Below, in pieces: positions 6,307 to 13,233 of a DNA stretch of 40,187 bases. Location of the stretch: positions 1 through 40,187 of IMG/VR virus record IMGVR_UViG_3300023106_000020; one strand, given 5' to 3'. The position numbers and the translations under genes are program-made. The notes beneath the pieces are model-generated. The model was not told the origin of the DNA. It saw nothing but the letters and a program-made list of their open reading frames with translations, and did not search any database. Every line of letters starts with the position of its first letter. The stretch's first letter is position 1. The stretch is from a virus.

Positions 6307-6689
6307 GCGTCTATGTCGACGACGTCCGCCACCGCTTCGGTCGGATGATCATGTGCCACCTGTGGGCCGACAGCCTAGACGAACTGCTCGCCGCCGCGGA
6401 CGCGATCGGCGTTCAGCGCAAGTGGATCCAAGGCCATCCTACGCTGTCGTTCGGCAAGCACCGCAATGCGTCCTGGGTGCACTTCGATATCTCGTTGACG
6501 ATGAAGGACCGCGCGATCGCGCGCGGCGCCATCCTCACCGACAAGTATGGGCCAGTCGAGCACACCAGCCGCCTGCAGATGCTGTCCGATAACCCGGCGA
6601 CGGCCCAGCGGGGCGCTGCGATGCTGGCCCGTGTCATCTCAATCCGCGGGCAAGGGAGCATGTATGACGCCGCTACCGATAGACGATAA
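6303..6689 (+). CDS. DUF4031 family protein
   Basis: A 128-residue protein beginning MSVYVDDVRHRFGRMIMCHL, followed by WADSLDELLAAADAIGVQRKW and a conserved HFDISLTMKDRAIARGAI segment. This is the DUF4031 pattern found in many phages and bacteria. The biochemical function is unknown. The conserved Asp, His and aromatic residues suggest a ligand-binding or enzymatic fold. The C-terminal 35 residues are not part of the family core. It overlaps the next gene by 26 nt. Confidence 0.75.
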   Translation: MSVYVDDVRHRFGRMIMCHLWADSLDELLAAADAIGVQRKWIQGHPTLSFGKHRNASWVHFDISLTMKDRAIARGAILTDKYGPVEHTSRLQMLSDNPATAQRGAAMLARVISIRGQGSMYDAATDRR

Positions 6690-6846
6690 ACGTGTTGGCC
6701 GCTTGGCGGCTACCTGTGACGCAATCGACGACGAGCGGCCGCGGCGCGCGGACTGGAAGGCCCGGCATGCCGCAGCATACGCGGAGCTTGCCATGGCCTG
6801 CGATCTCGCCGCTGCCAACGCGCGAACCGCTCAGGGCCGAGCATGA
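6664..6846 (+). CDS. Hypothetical small protein, 60 residues
   Basis: The start ATG 6664 lies 5 nt after AAGGGAG. The product is Arg/Ala-rich and largely helical (ERPRRADWKARHAAAYAELA). It overlaps the end of the DUF4031 gene by 26 nt and the next gene by 4 nt. No family is recognised; coupling and the ribosome-binding site are the support. Confidence 0.5.
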   Translation: MTPLPIDDKRVGRLAATCDAIDDERPRRADWKARHAAAYAELAMACDLAAANARTAQGRA

Positions 6847-7016
6847 CCGACGAGCAACTTACGGCCTTCGCTTGGCCGGATGCGACACCGGAGGAGGCCG
6901 CCGCTCTTATCGCGTGCACGACGCCGGAGCGGCGCGCGGTGTTCGAACGCATGGCCTTCGTATGCTCCGAGCTCAACGCAGGTCGCGTCCCCGCCGGCGT
7001 GATGGTGGACCGATGA
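6843..7016 (+). CDS. Hypothetical small protein, 57 residues
   Basis: Starts at ATG 6843 in an ATGA overlap and ends at TGA 7014-7016. The product reads MTDEQLTAFAWPDATPEEAA then TPERRAVFERMAFVCSELNAG: acidic and helical, without a known domain. Strong third-position G/C bias and tight coupling on both sides support a real gene. Confidence 0.55.
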   Translation: MTDEQLTAFAWPDATPEEAAALIACTTPERRAVFERMAFVCSELNAGRVPAGVMVDR

Positions 7017-7153
7017 CCCCGCATGTCTCGCATGACGTCCCAAACCGGTGGGCCCGGCACCTACCGAACTGCAGGCGCAGGAGCGGCGATAGAGGCCGCG
7101 GATTACCCCGTAAATACCCCCGCGTGGGGTTGGCTGGAACAGGAGAGAAGTGA
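7013..7153 (+). CDS. Hypothetical small protein, 46 residues
   Basis: ATG 7013 overlaps the previous stop as ATGA; the TGA at 7151-7153 overlaps ATG 7153. The product is Arg-rich (RWARHLPNCRRRSGDRGRG) and not recognised. Its 3' end encodes the ribosome-binding site of the next gene within a repeated leader (see 7132-7145). Composition is poor, so this may be a leader peptide rather than a functional protein. Confidence 0.35.
   Translation: MTPHVSHDVPNRWARHLPNCRRRSGDRGRGLPRKYPRVGLAGTGEK
7132..7145 (+). repeat. Repeated leader GGCTGGAACAGGAG, copy 1
   Basis: The 14-mer GGCTGGAACAGGAG occurs here and at 7564-7577, each time just before a start codon and containing its Shine-Dalgarno (AGGAG). 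Upstream, both copies share an ACCCC-rich stretch, giving an imperfect repeat of about 45 bp. It may be a duplicated translation-start module. Confidence 0.6.
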
Positions 7154-7374
7154 TGATCAAGAACACGCCGATTGATGCGGCCTATTGGAACGCCCTGCGC
7201 GAATGCATTCAGAGCAGCCTCGAAAATGCAGACCAGCCTGGGGCCGATGCCATTACGTTTATGGCCGAGCGCCCGAAGGCCGAACACCCGGAATATGCTC
7301 GCACGCGCAGGGGCTACCCGCGCGCCGCCTGCATCAACGCCATCGAATTCGCTTTGCAGGAGTGCGCAGCATGA
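7153..7374 (+). CDS. Hypothetical protein, 73 residues
   Basis: The start is ATG 7153, 7 nt after AGGAG in the repeated leader; an in-frame GTG at 7150 is too close to it. The product has a helical N-terminus (DAAYWNALRECIQSSLENA) and a conserved-looking RGYPRAACINAIEFALQECAA end. No known family. It ends in an ATGA overlap. Confidence 0.6.
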   Translation: MIKNTPIDAAYWNALRECIQSSLENADQPGADAITFMAERPKAEHPEYARTRRGYPRAACINAIEFALQECAA

Positions 7375-7541
7375 TCGTCCCGTTTCCCCTGACGCAGGCT
7401 GACCAGCAGATGCAGCGCGTTCAAAGCGCCGTCGAGCAACACCGCAACGCGCCTTTCCGGTCGGCTGAGTGGCTGGCGGGCGAGTTGATGAAAATCTGCG
7501 AAACGGCACCGGCTAACGACGCTGCTTCAGCCCCCGCCTAA
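7371..7541 (+). CDS. Hypothetical small protein, 56 residues
   Basis: ATG 7371 overlaps the previous stop. The product opens MIVPFPLTQADQQMQRVQSA and is helical with an Ala/Pro tail. It is unrecognised. It is followed by a 40-bp gap containing the second repeated leader. Confidence 0.5.
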   Translation: MIVPFPLTQADQQMQRVQSAVEQHRNAPFRSAEWLAGELMKICETAPANDAASAPA

Positions 7542-7563
7542 CCCCCTTACCCCACACGAAGCA

Positions 7564-7577
7564 GGCTGGAACAGGAG
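7564..7577 (+). repeat. Repeated leader GGCTGGAACAGGAG, copy 2
   Basis: Second copy of the 14-mer at 7132-7145, here preceding ATG 7582. The surrounding ACCCC tracts are also similar. The two copies are 432 bp apart. Confidence 0.6.
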
Positions 7578-7581
7578 CAGG

Positions 7582-7878
7582 ATGATGAACGAAGCAAAAC
7601 CTACCGACGAACAGATTATGGAAGTGGTGCGACAGCGGCCTCGCATCATGACCTATGTTGTCCGCAATGTTCTCGCGTCGCGTCCAGCGGCGCACGAGGC
7701 GAGGCGACCGACATACAAGAACCTGGACACGCCGTTCGTCCGACGTCGGCTGTTCGCGCTCGAAAAGGCGGGGCAGGTCGAGCGTGTATCATCGTCCTAC
7801 GCGGTACAGATTTGTTGGAGGGCCACCCCCTCAATCGAATCCGAGATCGCGGTGCTTGAGCAAGGGAGGGTGGGGTGA
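7582..7878 (+). CDS. Putative winged-helix DNA-binding protein
   Basis: A 98-residue protein from ATG 7582 (ATG 7585 is also possible). Residues 8-75 suggest a winged helix: TDEQIMEVVRQRPRIMTYVV as first helices, then FVRRRLFALEKAGQVERVSS as recognition helix and wing, the pattern of small MarR/ArsR-like replication or regulatory proteins. No family is assigned. It could regulate this accessory block. It overlaps the next GTG by 4 nt. Confidence 0.55.
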   Translation: MMNEAKPTDEQIMEVVRQRPRIMTYVVRNVLASRPAAHEARRPTYKNLDTPFVRRRLFALEKAGQVERVSSSYAVQICWRATPSIESEIAVLEQGRVG

Positions 7879-8114
7879 GCGAGCGGAACCAAGCTGAAGG
7901 CCTCGCCCATTTCGCGACCGCAGACGACGACACGCGCCTCTGGTTCATTGACCAGTGGAGCATGTGGCCGCGTCGAGCCGATCAGCGCAAGACGACTAAC
8001 ATCAGCTTCCTCTACGGCGGGGTGCTTGCGTACCGTGCGCGCTACGAGACCGACCCAGCGATGTCGGATGCCTTCCGCTCGCATGTCGACTGGCACGACA
8101 AGCACCCCGCCTAA
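7875..8114 (+). CDS. Hypothetical protein, 79 residues
   Basis: Starts at GTG 7875, overlapping the previous TGA, with GGGAGGGTGGG just upstream. The product contains WFIDQWSMWPRR and FLYGGVLAYRARYETDP: aromatic-rich, soluble and unrecognised. The ribosome-binding site is very strong, suggesting good expression. Confidence 0.55.
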   Translation: MSERNQAEGLAHFATADDDTRLWFIDQWSMWPRRADQRKTTNISFLYGGVLAYRARYETDPAMSDAFRSHVDWHDKHPA

Positions 8115-8149
8115 CCCCACCCCCGCTTTCGGCGATAGGAGATGAGATT

Positions 8150-8341
8150 GTGACGATGAAGCGCTGGAAACTTGAACTGCGCCGCCTGCGTGGGCTGATC
8201 GCTTATCACTTGGTCATCCTGCTGCCGGTCGCGTGGAAGCCGCTGTGGTGGCCGCTGCTGCCGTGGGCCGGGCTGTTCGCCCACTACGACGAAGATCGCA
8301 GCAACTGGGAACTCGACGCCCTCGCATCACAGGAGGCATGA
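8150..8341 (+). CDS. Small membrane protein, 63 residues
   Basis: GTG 8150 is preceded by AGGAG at 8 nt, better spaced than the in-frame ATG 8156. After a basic N-terminus (MKRWKLELRRLRG) comes a hydrophobic stretch, residues 16-44, with several Trp and Pro (LIAYHLVILLPVAW, then PLLPWAGLFAHY), enough for one or two membrane segments with the N-terminus inside. Small phage membrane proteins outside the lysis cassette often act in superinfection exclusion. That role is only a suggestion here. Confidence 0.6.
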   Translation: MTMKRWKLELRRLRGLIAYHLVILLPVAWKPLWWPLLPWAGLFAHYDEDRSNWELDALASQEA

Positions 8342-8343
8342 GT

Positions 8344-8556
8344 ATGTCGGAAGAGCTAGAGCAGCAAGTCGAACGTATAGCCCGCGCTATGTGTGTGGCA
8401 GTTGGAGAAAACCCCGACAAACGGGAGCCGCGTTTGGCTCCCAACTTCAAAAAGCCGGAGCGGTGGACCTATGAGGCCGATCTAGCTCGCAAGATCATCG
8501 CGGCGCATATCGCCCTTGCCACCCCTTGCGACCCCACCGCGGATGATAGAGGATAG
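8344..8556 (+). CDS. Hypothetical protein, 70 residues
   Basis: ATG 8344 lies 7 nt after AGGAGG (8331-8336); ATG 8338 is too close. The product reads EELEQQVERIARAMCVAVGENPD, then RWTYEADLARKIIAAHIA: two helices around a polar loop. Proteins with an 'IARAMC...W' pattern are common in alphaproteobacterial phages, with unknown role. Confidence 0.6.
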   Translation: MSEELEQQVERIARAMCVAVGENPDKREPRLAPNFKKPERWTYEADLARKIIAAHIALATPCDPTADDRG

Positions 8557-8557
8557 G

Positions 8558-8755
8558 ATGACGGACGAATTGCCGGAAACGGTCGAGATCATGCGCGACC
8601 ACGCGGTCAGGATCATGACGCTGGCCCTTATGATCCGCGGGGGCGATATCGACTTTCGAGGACACGACGATGACGATTGCGTATCCGCGCGCGAGCTAGT
8701 TGCGGAACTCGCCGAAGAATGCGCTTTGCACTTCGGTGGTATGCCAGCGAATTGA
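8558..8755 (+). CDS. Hypothetical protein, 65 residues
   Basis: ATG 8558 follows an AGAGGATAGG ribosome-binding site and starts 1 bp after the previous stop. The product is acidic, with GGDIDFRGHDDDDCVSARELV in the middle. Unrecognised. It is the last closely packed gene of this plus-strand block. Confidence 0.55.
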   Translation: MTDELPETVEIMRDHAVRIMTLALMIRGGDIDFRGHDDDDCVSARELVAELAEECALHFGGMPAN

Positions 8756-8881
8756 CGCGGGAGAGTTCGTACCTCCCCCGCATCTCGTAGCGTACTCCAG
8801 CCCATCGACTAGAAAGGCTTACCCTTCTTACCACCCCACGAATCGGGTTGCAACGCCGAGAACGCAGCGCGAACATAGGGG

Positions 8882-9016
8882 ATGGAAAAGCCCGAACCCG
8901 TCCGCCTCGGTCCAGCAGGTAACCAGCCTATCAGAAACACCCTACCAGAGCCGCGGTATTGGCCGGACGAGGATAGCCCGTTGCCGCCTGAGCCAGAGCC
9001 GAGGCGGTTTCCTTAG
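8882..9016 (+). CDS. Possible proline-rich small protein, 44 residues
   Basis: An open frame from ATG 8882 to TAG 9014-9016 whose product is rich in Pro, Glu and Arg and ends PLPPEPEPRRFP. AGGGG touches the ATG, so the ribosome-binding site is too close. It overlaps the minus-strand gene at 9013-9147 by 4 nt, tail to tail. Composition suggests coding, but proof is weak. The 126 bp upstream (8756-8881) shows nothing recognisable. Confidence 0.35.
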   Translation: MEKPEPVRLGPAGNQPIRNTLPEPRYWPDEDSPLPPEPEPRRFP

Positions 9017-9147
9017 GCGCCCGCTTCGTCCTCGCGCGATCGCTTAGGCTTGGCGATCACCGCCTTGACCGTTGCGATGACCGCCGGTGCAGCTGCTGCC
9101 ACCTTGATGACCAGCTTGGCTGCCTTCAGGATCTTGCCGAGGTTCAT
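9013..9147 (-). CDS. Small Ala-rich amphipathic protein at end of lysis cassette, 44 residues
   Basis: ATG 9147 overlaps the stop of the 93-residue membrane gene as ATGA. The product is MNLGKILKAAKLVIKVAAAA followed by PAVIATVKAVIAKPKRSRED: a long hydrophobic/amphipathic helix with a charged tail. It is the most distal gene of the minus-strand late operon. Tiny proteins of this type accompany phage lysis genes, but the role is not known. Confidence 0.55.
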   Translation of the reverse strand: MNLGKILKAAKLVIKVAAAAPAVIATVKAVIAKPKRSREDEAGA

Positions 9148-9425
9148 GGCGTGGTTCCTTCTACGATGGTGGAGGTCACGGTGTCAGGGGTCGGCGCGGA
9201 TGCCCCGAGCTGCTGGCCCATCCGATCGACGCTGCGCTGGGTCCAGCGCTCCTTGATGGCCCCGACGATCAGCGTAAGCACGACCAGGTAGGCGGACGGG
9301 TCGAACGTGTGCTCAGCAGTGGCGTGCCAAAGCCCGACGCCGCACAGGATCATCACACCGGCAGCGACGATCGCCAGGAGGCCAATTTCGCTGCCGTGGT
9401 CGGTCAGCTTGGGCAACGGGATCAT
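9144..9425 (-). CDS. Putative holin (two-segment membrane protein)
   Basis: A 93-residue protein with two membrane segments: EIGLLAIVAAGVMILCGVGL (about 13-32) and AYLVVLTLIVGAIKE (about 45-60), then a polar tail. Size, two segments and position directly after the endolysin fit a class II holin, which makes the inner-membrane hole that lets endolysin reach the wall. The start overlaps the endolysin stop. The sequence does not match a named holin family I recognise, so the role rests on context. Confidence 0.55.
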   Translation of the reverse strand: MIPLPKLTDHGSEIGLLAIVAAGVMILCGVGLWHATAEHTFDPSAYLVVLTLIVGAIKERWTQRSVDRMGQQLGASAPTPDTVTSTIVEGTTP

Positions 9426-10006
9426 TCGCTCTTCCCCTGATAGACAGCCGCCTCAGCAGCGCGCCGGCGCGTCAGGCCGAGCATCACGGCGCCCGCCGCC
9501 TTGTTCCACTTCGCGTATTCTGCCGCGGCCCCTGCGTAGTCCCCCGCGTTGTGCTTCCGGAGGAGCGTGGATGATCCCAGGTTGCCGAGGCCCACGTTGT
9601 AAGCGAAGCTGACCAAGCTAGCCTTCTGAGGCGCCGTGGCAGGCTTTCCGGCGAGCAGCTTGTCGACACCTCGAGCGAACTCGGCGACGTGGGCAGTAAG
9701 GCGCTGGTCGGCCTGTGGCTGCGTCCACTTGGTCCCCGACGCGATCGCGTTGCCCTGAGCGTCCGTGGTCGAGCCCCAGCCGATGGTCCAAGGCTTCCCG
9801 CCGGTCCCGGGATCCGGATACGCCGTCAGCTTGCAGCCTTCGAACTGCTTAATCAGCGCGAGGGCGTACGGCAGCCAGTCGTTGCCTCCGTCCACCCGCG
9901 GCACCCCGAGTTTGTCCAATAGCGTGTCCACAGCTGCCACCTCGTCCATGTCGAATGTCTTGTCGGTGCGCGCGGCACGGATCGCTTCGAAGATCGCGGT
10001 TCTCAT
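9422..10006 (-). CDS. Endolysin, glycoside hydrolase family 24 lysozyme
   Basis: A 194-residue lysozyme of the T4/lambdoid (GH24) type that cuts the peptidoglycan glycan backbone at lysis. The catalytic triad is visible: Glu56 in IKQFEGCKLTAY, Asp65 in YPDPGTGGKPWTIGWG and Thr74. SLVSFAYNVGLGNLGSSTLLRK and LGLTRRRAAEAAVYQG complete the fold. An extra 45-residue N-terminal segment (MRTAIFEAIRAARTDKTFDM and on) precedes the enzyme; it is not a signal peptide and may be a targeting or wall-binding segment. Coupled both sides by ATGA. Confidence 0.92.
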   Translation of the reverse strand: MRTAIFEAIRAARTDKTFDMDEVAAVDTLLDKLGVPRVDGGNDWLPYALALIKQFEGCKLTAYPDPGTGGKPWTIGWGSTTDAQGNAIASGTKWTQPQADQRLTAHVAEFARGVDKLLAGKPATAPQKASLVSFAYNVGLGNLGSSTLLRKHNAGDYAGAAAEYAKWNKAAGAVMLGLTRRRAAEAAVYQGKSE

Positions 10007-10467
10007 TGCTTGTGCTCCCGAAACCGGTCGAGGCTGTTGACGAGATCGCCGAACGGCGCGTCCTCATGCGTCGCGCGGCCGACCATCTCGCGCGCTTGGC
10101 GGATCACCACATTGCCCGGATCCTGGCGCTCGAGCTCGGCGCTCACCATGCCGAACGCAGCGGTCAGGTAGCTCATCTGCAGCTGCGACTTGACGCGCGC
10201 CGTACGCTCCGCCGTGACGTCGCGCTCGCGTACTTCCCGCTCAGATACGATGTCCGCCTCAAGCCCCTCGATACGAACCATCAGTCGGTCGATGTCATCT
10301 TTCCGCTGCCCGATGCCAAGCGTCCGCCATTTCGGCAGGAACGCGAGGATCGCCAGGCATACGACCACGACCAGCGACCACATACCCTTGGCGATGATCG
10401 GCCCGGACTCGGTCTTGATGGCGCCACTGGCGTCGACCGCCGTGCTGACAATGGTTTCAGGGCTCAT
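10003..10467 (-). CDS. Membrane-anchored coiled-coil protein of the lysis cassette (spanin-like)
   Basis: A 154-residue protein with one membrane segment, GMWSLVVVVCLAILAFLPKW (about 28-47), followed by a long charged helix rich in Glu, Arg and heptad-spaced Leu/Val/Ile (DDIDRLMVRIEGLEADIVSE and on). One N-terminal membrane anchor plus a coiled coil, next to the endolysin, resembles inner-membrane spanins (Rz), which help disrupt the outer membrane. No separate Rz1 lipoprotein is seen, and the 27-residue segment before the anchor is long. The spanin role is tentative. Confidence 0.5.
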   Translation of the reverse strand: MSPETIVSTAVDASGAIKTESGPIIAKGMWSLVVVVCLAILAFLPKWRTLGIGQRKDDIDRLMVRIEGLEADIVSEREVRERDVTAERTARVKSQLQMSYLTAAFGMVSAELERQDPGNVVIRQAREMVGRATHEDAPFGDLVNSLDRFREHKQ

Positions 10468-10479
10468 TGGCGGCGTATC

Positions 10480-10944
10480 CTAGCGAGACGTTCGAGAAGC
10501 GCCGGTAGCGCCAGGGTGAGAAGATGATGCGCCGCGGCCAAGCAGCCAGCGACTGCCAGCCACCTCATAACAGGCCCACGCTGCGACGATCCCGAGCTGC
10601 GCCCACGACGACCACTTCAGGAAGTGATAGCCGTAGTAATTCGCTGCCGTGTTGCCGAGGTAGATCCCGCACGCTGCGTGGCAAATGAGTTGGGCGGCAT
10701 AGATGGCACCGATCGCTGCTTGCCACGGTGCCGGGCGCCCCAGCAGCACGAGTATCGCGAAAGCTGCCAAGTAATCCGCGGCAAAGAACCAGGACCATGG
10801 ATATGCCTCCCCCGTCGCGCGAACGACTGCCGTGCACAGCAGCCAATTCGCGAGAAGGATTGCAGCCGTTCCCGGTATGCGGACATCTCGCATCAGAGCC
10901 GTGAAGGCGCATAACGCGAGTAGAGCAGCGAGATACGGCCACAT
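10480..10944 (-). CDS. Multi-pass membrane protein of the lysis cassette
   Basis: A 154-residue protein with about four or five hydrophobic segments: YLAALLALCAFTALM, AAILLANWLLCTAVV, FAADYLAAFAILVLLG, AAIGAIYAAQLICHAACGIY and LGIVAAWACYEVAG. The last 20 residues are Ser/Gly-rich and polar. It may be a second holin-type protein or a virion/membrane protein; no family is recognised. It lies between the small coiled-coil gene and the spanin-like gene in the same operon. Confidence 0.6.
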   Translation of the reverse strand: MWPYLAALLALCAFTALMRDVRIPGTAAILLANWLLCTAVVRATGEAYPWSWFFAADYLAAFAILVLLGRPAPWQAAIGAIYAAQLICHAACGIYLGNTAANYYGYHFLKWSSWAQLGIVAAWACYEVAGSRWLLGRGASSSHPGATGASRTSR

Positions 10945-10946
10945 CG

Positions 10947-11138
10947 TTAGTCGTCCACGCTCGGGGGCGGGGGCGGGGGGCCATTGTTGCCGCTGTCGGT
11001 TTTGGCAGCAGCCTTCTTCAGTGCCCTCAATTCTTCGCCAAGTGAGTGCCGCTGCGCATCGGCGATAGCCAGCGCGTCCATCGCGGCGTTGCGCTGCAGC
11101 TTGAGGTTCTCGATCACCGTGTTGCCGTCAACGTCCAT
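10947..11138 (-). CDS. Small coiled-coil protein with polyproline tail, 63 residues
   Basis: The start is ATG 11138, preceded on the minus strand by GGGAG at good spacing. After VDGNTVIENLKLQRNAAMDA comes a helical stretch to about residue 45, then DSGNNGPPPPPPSVDD. It sits between the tail-fibre gene and the lysis cassette. The six prolines are encoded by a CCC-rich run near 10960-10980. No family is recognised; a fibre chaperone or cassette accessory are guesses. Confidence 0.55.
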   Translation of the reverse strand: MDVDGNTVIENLKLQRNAAMDALAIADAQRHSLGEELRALKKAAAKTDSGNNGPPPPPPSVDD

Positions 11139-11140
11139 GA

Positions 11141-12721
11141 TTATGCTCCCAAAGCCCCGAGACAGGGAATGATGTAAAATTCTCCAGCTGCACCGTGGAT
11201 AGCCAACCACTTGCGAGGAACTGGATCGATCCCCGCAGGAAGCGAGTTTGTCCAAGTCGGCGTCCCAGTTCCCGGCGCGACAAAATTGGAGGAGTTGCCG
11301 ATCGCGATTGTGCCCGTACCCTTCGCGGTTAGCTTAAGGTCGACGTTCGTGTCCGACCCAGCTGCTGCGAGGATCGGGGCGATGCCGGCCGCGCCCGCAG
11401 TGGTGACGACGTAGTTCGCCGAGTTCGCCACCGGCGAAACGAGGAACGTCGCCGTGTCCGTTGGACCGGTGAACACCGCGCCACCGTCCGTGAAGTCCAG
11501 ACCGTTCTTGAAGGTCGCGACCGTAACCGACGAGCTGAGGTTCGACACCTCCGCATCGACGCTGTTCATCCACGTCAGGCGATGCCGACGCGCGAAAACG
11601 ATGGCGTTGCCGTAGCCCGAGCCGATCGACCCGTCAGTGCCGCGAATGGAGTTGTAGCCGAACACGATGCCCGCGCCGAACTTCGTCGGGTTGTGGCGGA
11701 AGTTGATGCCGGCGCTAACGTCCTCGCAGCCTACTCCCGTCAGGGCACCGCCAGATGCAATCTGGTGAACTACCGACTGCTTGTCGTTCTGGTTCCACGG
11801 CGTAACCGGGTGGTAAAGGCCCTTGTTCCTGGAATCCGCTTCGTACGTGATGATCGCGCCGACGCCGTCGCTATCGCGGGTCGCCTCGCTGTAGAGTGCC
11901 CACGCCGGGTGCATGAACGAGGTCTTGTCGTTGACGACGTGCGCCTCAAGCCCGACCGCGCCGCCGACCGAATCCCCGAGATTGCTGGTGCGAGCCGCGA
12001 ATACTGCGCCGATTGCCGCGCCGAAATAGTTGTTGGTCAGCACCGCCATCTGCGACGACAGGATGATCCCGTTCCCGCGGCCCTGCGCGCGCTCGTACGC
12101 CGTGTACCAGTCCTGATAGTTCGGGTCGTCGTTCGGGTAGTTGCCGTCATACTTGTTAGCGCCACCGACCAGTACACGGTCGCCCAGACGATTGATCACA
12201 GCCCCGTCGAGGTTGGTCACGAACCGCGAGGTCACTGGCTTGTTAGCGCCTGCCGCCAGCCCCCCAACAAGCGCGCCGGTCGTGATCGGCACGCTGTTGA
12301 GCGCAACGACGTTCACGTCATCCACGCGTCCGGTGAAGTCGCCGGTCACGTAGGTGTAGGTTGCAGGGCCGTTCGGCGTGGTGAGGATGTACGAGAGCTT
12401 GGAAGGGTCGGCTGCCTTCATAAGCGCCAGCGTCGAATAGCTGCTGTTCGCAGGACCGGTCGGCCCGGGTGCGCCCGGCGCCAGCCCGTCGACCGTGAAC
12501 AACCACCGCCCGGCCTGCAGGGGCGTGCGATCGTTCGGGCGAATGACAGTGGTGCCGTCATCGGTTGCCGTCGAGCCGCTATCGAACTTGTAAACCCCGC
12601 CGAGATCGACAACAAGAAACAGCAGATCCGCCTTTAGCAAGACGGTCGGCACGCGGCGCAGTTCGGAAGCGCTGTCGACCTGCGCCAGGTTCCCCGGAAA
12701 TTCGATATTGACGGCAGCCAT
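11141..12721 (-). CDS. Putative tail fibre / receptor-binding protein
   Basis: A 526-residue structural protein. The N-terminal part (1-85) is followed by a collagen-like GAPGPTGPA linker and SYSTLALMKAADPSKLSYIL. The long middle is Gly/Asn/Ser-rich with beta-strand character. The C-terminal AAGSDTNVDLKLTAKGTGTIAIG stretch is typical of phage fibre and tailspike shafts, with a final WLAIHGAAGEFYIIP. These proteins bind host surface sugars or outer-membrane receptors. It is the last tail gene before lysis, as in many podoviruses. No catalytic residues for polysaccharide cutting could be identified. Confidence 0.7.
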   Translation of the reverse strand: MAAVNIEFPGNLAQVDSASELRRVPTVLLKADLLFLVVDLGGVYKFDSGSTATDDGTTVIRPNDRTPLQAGRWLFTVDGLAPGAPGPTGPANSSYSTLALMKAADPSKLSYILTTPNGPATYTYVTGDFTGRVDDVNVVALNSVPITTGALVGGLAAGANKPVTSRFVTNLDGAVINRLGDRVLVGGANKYDGNYPNDDPNYQDWYTAYERAQGRGNGIILSSQMAVLTNNYFGAAIGAVFAARTSNLGDSVGGAVGLEAHVVNDKTSFMHPAWALYSEATRDSDGVGAIITYEADSRNKGLYHPVTPWNQNDKQSVVHQIASGGALTGVGCEDVSAGINFRHNPTKFGAGIVFGYNSIRGTDGSIGSGYGNAIVFARRHRLTWMNSVDAEVSNLSSSVTVATFKNGLDFTDGGAVFTGPTDTATFLVSPVANSANYVVTTAGAAGIAPILAAAGSDTNVDLKLTAKGTGTIAIGNSSNFVAPGTGTPTWTNSLPAGIDPVPRKWLAIHGAAGEFYIIPCLGALGA

Positions 12722-12814
12722 TTTCGGACCCCTGAATAGGCATAGGTTCCGGGTATTTTAGGCGAACCAGGACAATGCTACATTCGGCATGATTGCGATT
12801 CGCGGGAGGCAGCT

Positions 12815-13144
12815 ATGAAGTGGGTAGCGTTTGTGGTTATGGCAGCAGTTGCGGCACCCGCTTTCGGCCAGTGCGTAGGGTCGGAGCAGTTCAAGACGTG
12901 CACCGACTCCACCGGCAATACCTATTCGGTCAGCCGGATGGGCAATACTACACTCGTGAACGGTTCGAATGCGCAAACTGGGTCGACGTGGAACCAGTCG
13001 ACTTACCACTCCCCCAATATGTCGGTCACCAACGGTACCGACTCTGACGGCAATTCTTGGAACTCGACCGCGACCAGCGCCGGGACCTACGGCACAGATT
13101 CTGATGGAAACTCGTTTTACGTTCCGCCCACGCGCCGGCGGTGA
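12815..13144 (+). CDS. Small secreted protein, candidate lysogenic-conversion (moron) gene
   Basis: A 109-residue protein from ATG 12815, 3 nt after GGGAGGCAGC. Residues 1-18 are a signal peptide (MKWVAFVVMAAVAAPAFG, cut before QCVG). The mature part is Asn/Ser/Thr/Gly-rich with repeats around GNTYSVSRMGNTTLVNGSN, NGTDSDGNSW and YGTDSDGNSF. Similar repeat proteins are common as unknown periplasmic proteins in proteobacteria. It lies on the plus strand between minus-strand tail genes and ends in a hairpin, so it is probably transcribed alone, possibly from the prophage. No clear promoter could be picked in 12722-12814. Confidence 0.75.
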   Translation: MKWVAFVVMAAVAAPAFGQCVGSEQFKTCTDSTGNTYSVSRMGNTTLVNGSNAQTGSTWNQSTYHSPNMSVTNGTDSDGNSWNSTATSAGTYGTDSDGNSFYVPPTRRR

Positions 13145-13176
13145 TATAAAGGGGTATGGCAAGCCCCCTTCATATC
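13143..13176. terminator. Terminator-like hairpin after the secreted-protein gene
   Basis: GATATAAAGGGG (13143-13154) and CCCCTTCATATC (13165-13176) pair at 11 of 12 positions around a 10-nt loop, starting within the stop codon of the secreted-protein gene. There is no long T-tract on either strand, so it may be a weak or bidirectional terminator. It would shield the moron from the late operon running the other way. Confidence 0.55.
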
Positions 13177-13233
13177 GCTGGTGTTACGGCATTCAACGCC
13201 GCACTGATTGCCGGGTATAAACTAGCGAGGCCC

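Noticed and set aside
11582-12637. 351-codon plus-strand open frame
   Set aside because: Antisense to the tail-fibre gene and compositionally a shadow (Arg/Val/Ala-rich).
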